Source: Verrucomicrobiota bacterium
Lineage (GTDB): Bacteria; Verrucomicrobiota; Verrucomicrobiia; Opitutales; Opitutaceae
Assembly: GCA_016721945.1 (NCBI GenBank)
Contig: JADKHC010000002.1
Coordinates: forward strand, 186,001 to 250,000
Length of the DNA stretch: 64,000 nt
Direction of reading: 5' to 3'
In this document: positions 7,274 through 15,173 of the stretch, piece by piece
Layout of the letters: every line of letters begins with the position of its first letter
Position numbering within the stretch: position 1 is the stretch's first letter
Translations under genes and position numbers: made by a program
Notes under the pieces: model-generated
The model's database searches: none
What the model saw: only the letters and a program-made list of their open reading frames with translations
What the model was told of the DNA's origin: nothing

Positions 7274-8221
7274 ATGAGCAACACCCTTCTCTCCATCAAT
7301 GCTGTGGTCCGCCGCACCGGGTTGAGCGCACACGTCATCCGCATTTGGGAGAAGCGCTACGACGCCGTTGAGCCTACTCGCACCGCTACCAATCGCCGCT
7401 TATATTCCGACGAACAAGTGGAGCGGTTGATGCTTTTGCGCGAAATCACCCAAGCGGGCCAGAGCATCGGCTACGTCGCAAAGCTGCCGACTGAACAACT
7501 GAAACAACTCGCCGCAGCCTCGTTCCCAAGCAAAGGCACCCATGCGCCCCGGCTCAGCACTACGGCGACTGGTTCGTCATCGTTTTTTGAAGACTGTATC
7601 GCAGCGGTAAAAGCACTCGATTCCCGCGCACTGGAAAAGGGGCTTAAGGAAGCCGAAACCGCACTCGGAGCGCAAGGCATGTTGCAACGCGTCGCCGCTC
7701 CCCTCGCCCAAACCATCGGCACACTCTGGCGCGACGGCACGATAACCGCAGCGCACGAACATTTCGCGAGCGCGGTGCTGAGAACTTACCTCGCACAGGC
7801 AGCCAGACCGTTTGCCAGCGGCGCTAACGAACCAGTTCTTATCGTCGCAACGCCCGCCGGTCAGCTGCACGAGTTGGGCGCACTGCTCGTCGCCGCGCTG
7901 GCCGCCAATCTGGGCTGGCACGTCACCTATTTGGGCGCCAGCCTGCCCGCGCCCGAGATTGCCGGAGCAGCAAAGCAAAACCGCGCACGCGCCGTGGCCC
8001 TGAGCCTCGTTTACCCCGAGGACGATCCGCGCATGGAGGGCGAATTGACGAGACTACACGAACTACTCCCTCCCGAGATAAAATTAATCGTAGGCGGACG
8101 GGCTGTGGGTGCTTATCAAGAAACGCTGCGGAAAATCCGCGCGCTGCAAGCCACCGACCTCACACATCTGTGCTCTGCCTTGGATGAATTGCGCAAACCG
8201 GCAACCGTCGCAGGCAAGTGA
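7274..8221 (+). CDS. carH: CarH/LitR-like B12-dependent photoreceptor repressor (MerR family)
   Basis: A 315-residue protein with an N-terminal MerR winged-helix domain (about 1-75: AVVRRTGLSAHVIRIWEKRY then RRLYSDEQVERLMLLREIT), a helical cap domain (100-180) and a cobalamin-binding Rossmann domain (185-310). The cap holds W152-x9-E162-H163, the Wx9EH signature of adenosylcobalamin CarH proteins, and GQLHELG gives the axial histidine H199. In this family AdoCbl in the dark makes a DNA-binding tetramer; light breaks the Co-C bond and releases the operator. Length and motifs are complete, so the sensor should be functional. It is divergent from the light-stress genes, consistent with controlling them. 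Confidence 0.93.
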   Translation: MSNTLLSINAVVRRTGLSAHVIRIWEKRYDAVEPTRTATNRRLYSDEQVERLMLLREITQAGQSIGYVAKLPTEQLKQLAAASFPSKGTHAPRLSTTATGSSSFFEDCIAAVKALDSRALEKGLKEAETALGAQGMLQRVAAPLAQTIGTLWRDGTITAAHEHFASAVLRTYLAQAARPFASGANEPVLIVATPAGQLHELGALLVAALAANLGWHVTYLGASLPAPEIAGAAKQNRARAVALSLVYPEDDPRMEGELTRLHELLPPEIKLIVGGRAVGAYQETLRKIRALQATDLTHLCSALDELRKPATVAGK

Positions 8222-8298
8222 TCGACTGGGCGGCCGGCGAGCAAGCAGCCTTGCCTTCGCATCCTGCTTTCTCGCAAATCTTCCCACGCCGCCCGCCC

Positions 8299-8991
8299 AT
8301 GCCTTCCCTCTCCGTCGTCATTCCCTGCTATAACGAACGCGCTACCGTCCGCCACATCGTCGATGTCGTACGCAGCTGCGGTATTTCCCCGCTCGAAATC
8401 ATCATCGTGGACGACTGTTCGACCGACGGCACGCGCGAGGTTTTGAAAAACGAGATCACTCCGCTCGTCAGCAAGATCATCTATCACGAGAAAAATCAGG
8501 GTAAAGGCGCCGCACTTCGCACCGGTTTCAAACACGCCACGCACGACCTCGTGATCGTGCAGGACGCCGACCTCGAATATGATCCGCTGGAGTTTTCCAC
8601 GCTGATCGAGCCCATCGCCCAAAACAAAGCCGACGTCGTTTTCGGCTCACGCTTCATGGGCGGCCGCCCGCACCGCGTGCTCTATTTCTGGCACAGCGTG
8701 GGCAACCGCTTCCTCACCCTCGCCTCGAACATGCTCACCAACCTCAACCTCACGGACATGGAGTGCTGCTACAAAATGTTCCGCCGCGAGATTATCCAAA
8801 GCATCAAAATCGAGGAAAACCGTTTCGGCTTCGAACCAGAGATAACCGCCAAAGTCTCACGCGGCAACTTCCGTATTTTCGAAGTCGGCGTGTCGTATTC
8901 GGGCCGTACCTACGCCGAGGGCAAAAAGATCGGCTGGCGCGACGGCATCCGCGCCATCTACGCCATCGTGAAGTATAATCTCTTCCGGTAA
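8299..8991 (+). CDS. Family 2 glycosyltransferase (dolichyl-phosphate mannosyltransferase type)
   Basis: From ATG 8299 a 230-residue soluble GT-A enzyme: LSVVIPCYNERATVRHIVD, then IIIVDDCSTDGTREVL, the DxD region QDADLEYDP, and a substrate segment FGSRFMGG. No membrane helices follow, so it resembles the catalytic domain of DPM1-like enzymes that move a sugar from NDP-sugar onto a polyprenyl phosphate. An upstream in-frame ATG at 8218 overlaps the carH stop but adds 27 residues unlike the family. The acceptor is unknown and no glycan cluster surrounds it. Confidence 0.85.
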   Translation: MPSLSVVIPCYNERATVRHIVDVVRSCGISPLEIIIVDDCSTDGTREVLKNEITPLVSKIIYHEKNQGKGAALRTGFKHATHDLVIVQDADLEYDPLEFSTLIEPIAQNKADVVFGSRFMGGRPHRVLYFWHSVGNRFLTLASNMLTNLNLTDMECCYKMFRREIIQSIKIEENRFGFEPEITAKVSRGNFRIFEVGVSYSGRTYAEGKKIGWRDGIRAIYAIVKYNLFR

Positions 8992-9379
8992 ACGATAGGG
9001 CACTAAGAATTTCGCCACAGAGCCCAGACACAGAGGCGGCGGGAGAAAACCAAAAGATGAATCAAACTCCTTCTGTACCTCTCTGTGAACTCGGTGTCCG
9101 CGCTCTGTGTCCTCTGTGACTCATGACTTACCGGAACCATTAAGTTGGGAGCCACAGATGAACACCGATGAGCACAGATTGGGGCAGAAACAACGTCAGG
9201 GTTTTGGCGATCTGATCGCTCACGGTCTGGTTAAACAGGAAACTTCTCGCACTGCGTTAAAACAATCCTCCGGGGCATCTGTGTTTATCAGTGTGCATCG
9301 GTGGCTCCATTGCATGGATACGGCTTAGATTCTGTCATTTCACTTTGCCCTTTGCCAAAGGCTTTGTCCGACTAATCCC
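8992..9379. other. 388-base intergenic region with two unrelated inverted repeats
   Basis: No gene is supported here. Bases 9014-9036 and 9102-9121 form an imperfect inverted repeat built of CACAGAG-type words; bases 9148-9308 are the first copy of a MITE-like element described separately. Confidence 0.6.
9148..9308. repeat. MITE-like element, copy 1
   Basis: A 161-bp sequence with 32-bp imperfect terminal inverted repeats (27 of 32 match; left begins GGAGCCACAGATG, right ends CATCGGTGGCTCC). Nearly the same sequence occurs at 17361-17520. Flanks are also shared for about 10-19 bases (CCATT-AGTTG on the left, GCATGGATACGGCT on the right), so the copied unit is about 190 bp. It encodes nothing recognisable. 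Confidence 0.8.
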
Positions 9380-10564
9380 ATGGCTCAACCCACTGCCCGC
9401 GACCGTTTTCTTGCCTTGCTCCAGACCTCCGTCCACGACGGCACCCTGGTCAAACTCACGCTGGGTAAACATCGCGGAGCCGACGCCTCGTTGAAGAACA
9501 TCTTCGTCCGTCCCGTCGCACTCAAGACCGGCCAGCAGCTCTCCTTTGTCTATCGCCACGCCACGCGCGACATCACGAAAAATCTTCCGCCCGCCGAGGC
9601 ACTCGCCATCATCACCCACCTAATCGGGAGCGATTTCCTCGATGCCCACCTCTTCACTCCGCTGCAAACCGCACAACTCGAAATCGCCAAAGACGGCCAG
9701 GCCCGCATCTCGATCAAAACCGCCGCCAGCGCACCGGCCGCCGCGCCCGCAGCCCATGATCGCGAACGCGAATACCTGATCCCGCCCGATGAGCCCTGGC
9801 TTCAGGCCCTAGGTATAACCAACGACCGTGCCCAACCGCGCGAGGGCATGTCGGCAAAATTTCGCCAGATCAATAAATTCATCGAGCTGCTCTCGCATCT
9901 CACCGCCGAAACCACGCTCCCCGCTGACCGCCCCTTTCGCATCGTCGATATGGGCTGCGGTAAAGGTTATCTTACGTTCGCAGCCGCGTCGTATTTTGGC
10001 CAACGCGCCGAAGTGCTCGGCATCGAAGCGCGACCAGAGCTCGTCGCTTTTTGCCAAGGTGTCGTCAGCGATGTCCGCTATAACACCTTGCAATTTTCCG
10101 CCGGAACCATCGCCGAAACCGCTCTCAACCGTGTCGATGTGCTCATCGCACTGCATGCCTGCGACACCGCGACCGACGACGCCATTGCCAAAGGCATCGC
10201 CGCCAACGCCGCGCTGATCGTCGTCTCGCCCTGTTGCCAGAAAGAACTCCGCCCACAACTCACCGCACCGCCCATCCTCGCCGACGCGCTCAAGCACGGC
10301 ATATTCCAAGAGCGCCAAGCCGAGTTCGTCACCGATGCCCTACGCGCGCTTCTCCTCGAATGGGCCGGCTACCGCACGAAAGTTTTCGAATTCATCTCGA
10401 CCGAACACACCGCCAAAAACCTGATGATCGCCGCGATCAAAGAGCACGCACCCGGCAGCGAAACCACCGCGCAAAAAATCCGCGATTTCGCCCGCTTCTA
10501 CGGCATCCGCAGCCAGAAACTCGCCAGCCACCTCGGAGTCGATCTCCAGCCAGATCAGCATTAA
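9380..10564 (+). CDS. SAM-dependent methyltransferase, METTL25/Methyltransf_32 type
   Basis: A 394-residue protein. The N-terminal 130 residues form a separate domain (KLTLGKHRGADASLKNIFVR, LIGSDFLDAHLFTPLQTAQL) before a class I methyltransferase domain with motif I DMGCGKGYLTFAAASYFG near residue 192, an acidic GIEARPELV and the conserved SPCCQKELRPQL segment typical of the eukaryotic METTL25/RRNAD1 group (PF13679). Substrate unknown; RNA or protein is plausible. It is a single gene 108 bases upstream of an Rsm22-like methyltransferase on the same strand. Confidence 0.78.
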   Translation: MAQPTARDRFLALLQTSVHDGTLVKLTLGKHRGADASLKNIFVRPVALKTGQQLSFVYRHATRDITKNLPPAEALAIITHLIGSDFLDAHLFTPLQTAQLEIAKDGQARISIKTAASAPAAAPAAHDREREYLIPPDEPWLQALGITNDRAQPREGMSAKFRQINKFIELLSHLTAETTLPADRPFRIVDMGCGKGYLTFAAASYFGQRAEVLGIEARPELVAFCQGVVSDVRYNTLQFSAGTIAETALNRVDVLIALHACDTATDDAIAKGIAANAALIVVSPCCQKELRPQLTAPPILADALKHGIFQERQAEFVTDALRALLLEWAGYRTKVFEFISTEHTAKNLMIAAIKEHAPGSETTAQKIRDFARFYGIRSQKLASHLGVDLQPDQH

Positions 10565-10692
10565 TCGCGGAAACGCGAAAGCGCTGAAACACGGAAATAT
10601 CTGTTGAGCAATTCCGTTATCCCGTGCTTCCGCGATCACCCTCGTCTGGATTTCTCTTTTAAAAACAAACCTCATTGATTGATCTTCCCGCG

Positions 10693-11685
10693 ATGGACTG
10701 GACAAAACTCGATTGGAACGCACTCGCTCGCCTGCGCGACGGTTTTCTGAGCGGCAACGCTGCCCACGGCCCGTATTGGACGGCGCTCTCCGACCTCGCC
10801 AACTACGATCTTACCTACGGCGAAAGGATCGGCTGGAAATGGGATGCCGTCCTCGGCGAACTCCTCACTCGTGGTTGGGCTCCGCCGACCGGACTTCCGA
10901 TTCTCGACTGGGGTTGCGGCAGCGGTATCGCCGGCCGCCGCGTGCTCCGCGCTTTCGGTGCCAGCAATTTCTCCACATTGCACGCGTGGGATCATTCACC
11001 ACTGGCCTGCGATTTTTCGATCGAAGCTGCTCAGCGCGAATTCCCCGAGCTCAAAGCCGAACACTACGCTCCCGGTAAACCCGTTGGCCTGCTCGTGCTC
11101 AGCCACGTACTAAACGAACTCACGCCCGCCACGCGCGACGAACTACTCGCCGTCGCTAACGAGGCCGACGCCGTCCTCTGGGTCGAGCCCGGCACGCACG
11201 CCGTCAGTCGCGATCTCGCCCTGCTGCGCGATCAACTTCGCGAGCGCTTCGACCTCATCGCTCCCTGCACTCACGCCAACAACTGCCCGCTCATCGACGT
11301 CGAGAACGCACGTCATTGGTGCCACTTTTTCGCCCCGGCACCGAGCGGAATTTATGCCGATCCCAACTGGGTGCGTTTCGGCCAGCAGGCCGGCGTCGAT
11401 CTGCGTTCCCTACCCTACAGTTTCCTGGTTCTTGAGAAGAAAAACCTCCGCCCCAACGTCGCGCCACTCCCGACTGACGCCAGCCGCATCATCGGACGTC
11501 CACGCGTACACAAGGCTCATATCGATCTACTCGCCTGCGACAACACAGGGCTGAACGACCTGAAACTTTTCAAGCGTACCGATCCTGCTCTCCATAAACA
11601 GCTCGACCGCAAACCGCCGCTGCCGCTTTACCATTGGCAGCGTGAGAGCGAAAAAATCACCAGCATCAAGCCGCTTTTCCCCTAG
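10693..11685 (+). CDS. Rsm22/METTL17-like small-ribosomal-subunit methyltransferase family protein
   Basis: From ATG 10693 this is 330 residues (a TTG at 10675 would add six). It has motif I ILDWGCGSGIAGRRVLRAFG, then LLVLSHVLNELTP, ADAVLWVEPGTHAVSRDLALLRDQL and, near residue 200, APCTHANNCPLID followed by HWCHFF. The cysteine pattern C-x5-CPL plus WCHF matches the Fe-S binding region of the Rsm22/METTL17 family, which supports assembly of the mitochondrial small ribosomal subunit. A role in 30S assembly is inferred from family. It converges on the AGE-family gene, overlapping by four bases. Confidence 0.82.
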   Translation: MDWTKLDWNALARLRDGFLSGNAAHGPYWTALSDLANYDLTYGERIGWKWDAVLGELLTRGWAPPTGLPILDWGCGSGIAGRRVLRAFGASNFSTLHAWDHSPLACDFSIEAAQREFPELKAEHYAPGKPVGLLVLSHVLNELTPATRDELLAVANEADAVLWVEPGTHAVSRDLALLRDQLRERFDLIAPCTHANNCPLIDVENARHWCHFFAPAPSGIYADPNWVRFGQQAGVDLRSLPYSFLVLEKKNLRPNVAPLPTDASRIIGRPRVHKAHIDLLACDNTGLNDLKLFKRTDPALHKQLDRKPPLPLYHWQRESEKITSIKPLFP

Positions 11686-12974
11686 CGCCTGGTTCCGCCT
11701 GGCTTCGGCTCGGGTAGCGCCATGCGGTCGATGATTTCGTAACACGCGCGACTATTGTGATATGGGCACTTCCAAAGGCTTATCCTGGGCTGGCGGAGTG
11801 GTTCGCCTTGCGGTGAAACCGATTGAAACCATTCGCCGTCTTTGCGATCGATCAATTTCTTTTCAATAAATGCCCAGGTCCCGAGTGCAGCTTCGAGAAA
11901 ACGTTTGTCGCCAGAAATCTGATACGCGTCGAGGAAGCCAACCACCGCCTCGGCCTGCGGCCACCAGTCTTTGCTTGAGTCGCTCACGCCCTCTGGTCCG
12001 CCTTCGTTAAAGACTCCTCCATCGCGATCAATGCCTTCCTTCAAGGTCGTTTCCGCAATCTCCACCGCGACAAGACGAGTTCGTTCGATCAGCCCTCGAT
12101 CACCCAAAACCTGTGCGGCTTCAGTCATTAACCAAGCCGCTTCGATGTCGTGGCCATAAGACAAGCGGTCGGATTTTAGCGACCAGTCCTCAGTCAAAAA
12201 AAGGCGCAGATGATGACTTTTTTGGTCATAGATCCTCGTTAGCATTAACTCAAGCAGCGCCTTCTGATTGGCGCGCAAACCAGCATCCGGCCAGACACGC
12301 AGCAGATTCGTGTAGGCTTCCATCACATGCAGATGAGTGTTCTGCGATTTTTCAGCAGTGGGGTTGATCACGCTTTTCCCCTGCCAGGCTTTCTGCCAAA
12401 CCTGCGAAAACACTTCGAAATAACCTCCATTCACTGGATCGTGCGTGTGCTTTTCAACCAAGCGATAGAGCGCTATCGCCCGCTCCAACACCGCGGGATC
12501 GGACGTCACCTGATAATACTCGCTCAAAGCATAAATCCCAAAGGCCTGCCCGTAGGTCTGTTTAGTGGTGTCGAGTGGTTTACCGTCAGCCGTGATTGTC
12601 CAATAAAACCCGCCATTCTTTTCATCCCAAAAACGTCCCACAAGATCATCGTGGGCCTGACGCGCCATTTTGAGCTGCAGCGGTTCATAATAGCGGCGGT
12701 AGGCAGCCGAAAACGTCCACAAGATCCGGCTGCTCAGCAGGGAGCCGCGCAGGGCGGATCTCACGGGCGAGAGATCTACTTTGACCACGCCATTAAAACC
12801 GCCGCGCTCTTGGTTCGGTGCATGGCGTAGCCAGAACGGCAGGATATTTTCCCGCACCTCACGCTCCGCTTTTTGCGCCAACTCCGCCCGCACCGCCGCT
12901 GTGTTAGCAACCGTTACCTGCCCGGCAAGAGGCGCAATCGCGCAGAGCAGCGGGACGAGGTATAAAAGAGTTTT
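11682..12974 (-). CDS. Secreted N-acylglucosamine 2-epimerase (AGE) family protein
   Basis: From ATG 12974 a 430-residue protein with a signal peptide (KTLLYLVPLLCAIAPLAG) and an (alpha/alpha)6 barrel. Blocks that match cellobiose 2-epimerase/AGE proteins are LPFWLRHAPNQERGGFNG, NTHLHVMEAYTNLLR, SYGHDIEAAWLMTEAAQ, WWPQAEAVVGFLDAY and LWKCPYHNSRACYEII; the histidines in these blocks are the likely catalytic residues. Most AGE enzymes are cytoplasmic, so the export signal suggests action on periplasmic or extracellular oligosaccharides. Sugar specificity cannot be told. The family length is about 390-410 plus leader, as here. Confidence 0.85.
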   Translation of the reverse strand, partial: KTLLYLVPLLCAIAPLAGQVTVANTAAVRAELAQKAEREVRENILPFWLRHAPNQERGGFNGVVKVDLSPVRSALRGSLLSSRILWTFSAAYRRYYEPLQLKMARQAHDDLVGRFWDEKNGGFYWTITADGKPLDTTKQTYGQAFGIYALSEYYQVTSDPAVLERAIALYRLVEKHTHDPVNGGYFEVFSQVWQKAWQGKSVINPTAEKSQNTHLHVMEAYTNLLRVWPDAGLRANQKALLELMLTRIYDQKSHHLRLFLTEDWSLKSDRLSYGHDIEAAWLMTEAAQVLGDRGLIERTRLVAVEIAETTLKEGIDRDGGVFNEGGPEGVSDSSKDWWPQAEAVVGFLDAYQISGDKRFLEAALGTWAFIEKKLIDRKDGEWFQSVSPQGEPLRQPRISLWKCPYHNSRACYEIIDRMALPEPKPGGTRR

Positions 12975-13406
<432 letters not shown>

Positions 13407-13520
13407 ATGGGCAAACAATACAACAAAGTGATCAAAAAGAAGCGCCGCATCGCTTACTTAAAGCGCAAGAAGGCCGCCGTCGCCGCCAAGAAGACAACCA
13501 CCAAGTCTTCCAAGAAGTAA
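13407..13520 (+). CDS. Small highly basic protein (37 residues)
   Basis: ATG 13407 to TAA 13518-13520 encodes 37 residues, MGKQYNKVIKKKRRIAYLKR followed by a Lys/Ala-rich tail ending TTKSSKK. About 45 percent of residues are Lys or Arg. It is followed after 20 bases by a strong terminator, so it forms its own transcription unit, which argues for a real gene. Size and charge resemble ribosome-associated or nucleic-acid-binding small proteins; I do not recognise a named family and no function is claimed. Confidence 0.75.
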   Translation: MGKQYNKVIKKKRRIAYLKRKKAAVAAKKTTTKSSKK

Positions 13521-13540
13521 GGCGCTCTGCCCTATTCCTG

Positions 13541-13567
13541 ACCGCGGCCAACAGCCGCGGTTTTTTT
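13541..13567 (+). terminator. Rho-independent terminator after the small basic protein gene
   Basis: A perfect eight-base stem (ACCGCGGC/GCCGCGGT) with a five-base loop is followed by seven T. Confidence 0.93.
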
Positions 13568-13613
13568 GTCGCCGCACTTTACGGCCCGCCACTTTCACAC
13601 AAGTTAGCCGCCC

Positions 13614-15026
13614 ATGATTACAGTCAGCCTCATCTCTCTCGGTTGCGCAAAAAATCTCGTCGATAGCGAGATTATGGTCGGTCATCTCCACCAGGCTGGC
13701 ATGCAGGTCATCCCCGAGGCAGAAAAAGCCGACGTCGTCATCGTCAACACTTGCTCGTTCCTCAACTCCGCCAAAGAGGAATCGATTTCCACCATTCTCG
13801 AAGCGCACGAAAACCGCGGCATGCGTAAACGCCGCAAAGAGCAAAAGCTCATCGTCGCCGGCTGCATGTCGCAGCGTTTTTCGAAAGACCTGCCCAACGC
13901 CATGCCCGAAGTCGACGCCTTCATCGGGCTCGATCAAGTCACCAAAGTCGCACCGATCATCGAAGAACTTTTCGCCAAGGAACGCGGGGCCAAGGCCGTG
14001 CCGGAAAATTTCGTCACCGGTCGCTCGACCTACATTCCCGATTACAACACGCCGCGCTTTCGGCTCACCCCGAACCATTTCGCATACGTCAAAATCGCCG
14101 AGGGCTGCAATCATCCCTGTACGTTCTGCATCATCCCGCAAATCCGTGGACGCCATCGCAGCCGCACCGTTGAGAGCGTCGTGGCCGAGGCGCGCCAGCT
14201 CGTCAAAGAGGGCGTGAAAGAGCTCAACCTGATTTCGCAAGACACGACTTTCTTCGGGATGGATACGTGGGACGAAAAAGCCGGAGCGCGCACCAAGGTC
14301 GATTCCGCGCGAGGCACCGCGCTCACGACTCTACTCCGCGAGCTCAACGCCATTGAAGGGGATTTTTGGATACGCCTGCTTTACACGCATCCGGCACACT
14401 GGAGCGATGAACTCATCAAAACCATCGCCGAGTGCCCGAAGGTCGCGCGTTACATCGATATTCCGCTGCAGCACATCAGCGACCACATGCTGACCGAAAT
14501 GCAGCGCGAGACATCCTCCGCCCACATCCGCGATTTGGTTAAACGCATTCGCGCGGGCATCCCCGGCATCGCATTGCGCACGACGTTTATTGTCGGCTTT
14601 CCGGGCGAGACCGAAGCCGACGTGGAAGAACTTTGCAGTTTCATTCGTGACGTGCAGTTCGAACGTCTCGGCGTGTTTCGCTACTCGCAGGAGGAGGGCA
14701 CGCGCGCCTCGAAGATGCCCGGCCAGCTTTCGGAAAAAATTAAGGAAGCCCGCTGGCACCGCACGATGGCGCTGCAAAAAGAAATCGCAGCACAAGTCAG
14801 CGAGCGCGTCGTCGGCCGGAGCTTGCGCGTTCTCGTCGAAGAACCCGGCGTCGCCCGAGGTGAAGCTGATGCGCCCGATATCGACGGCCGTGTTTATGTG
14901 CCGCGCGATCTGCCGGTTGGCAAATTTATCGAGGTCAAGATCACCGGCAGTCACGACTACGATTTGCTCGCACTGCCTCCGGGCGAAAAGCCCACTGCCT
15001 ACAAAGTAGCCAAAACCGCCCAGTGA
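13614..15026 (+). CDS. rimO: Ribosomal protein S12 methylthiotransferase RimO
   Basis: A 470-residue radical-SAM enzyme with the three-part methylthiotransferase layout: N-terminal UPF0004 domain with cluster cysteines C11, C47 and C84 (start ISLGCAKNLVDSE), radical-SAM core with C165-x3-C169-x2-C172 (EGCNHPCTFCIIPQIRGRHR), and a C-terminal TRAM domain (GRSLRVLVEEPGVA... to the end). The CAKNLVDSE start is diagnostic for RimO rather than MiaB. It converts Asp89 of S12 to 3-methylthio-Asp. It follows the terminator by about 45 bases. Confidence 0.96.
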   Translation: MITVSLISLGCAKNLVDSEIMVGHLHQAGMQVIPEAEKADVVIVNTCSFLNSAKEESISTILEAHENRGMRKRRKEQKLIVAGCMSQRFSKDLPNAMPEVDAFIGLDQVTKVAPIIEELFAKERGAKAVPENFVTGRSTYIPDYNTPRFRLTPNHFAYVKIAEGCNHPCTFCIIPQIRGRHRSRTVESVVAEARQLVKEGVKELNLISQDTTFFGMDTWDEKAGARTKVDSARGTALTTLLRELNAIEGDFWIRLLYTHPAHWSDELIKTIAECPKVARYIDIPLQHISDHMLTEMQRETSSAHIRDLVKRIRAGIPGIALRTTFIVGFPGETEADVEELCSFIRDVQFERLGVFRYSQEEGTRASKMPGQLSEKIKEARWHRTMALQKEIAAQVSERVVGRSLRVLVEEPGVARGEADAPDIDGRVYVPRDLPVGKFIEVKITGSHDYDLLALPPGEKPTAYKVAKTAQ

Positions 15027-15173
15027 GTACGCTGGCGCTTGGTTCGCCACGTATGGTCAACGGTTTCCGTCGGTGATTCAACTTCAGCGACAAAGATTAT
15101 TACCGATATTCATAGTAGGTTTTCAGGGCACCCTCCGCGCCCGCTGCGGAAGGGAAACTGACCTCCTATTGGA

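Noticed and set aside
7147..7371. Frame starting just after the isolated CarH site
   Set aside because: It overlaps the well-supported carH start in another frame and shows no domain.
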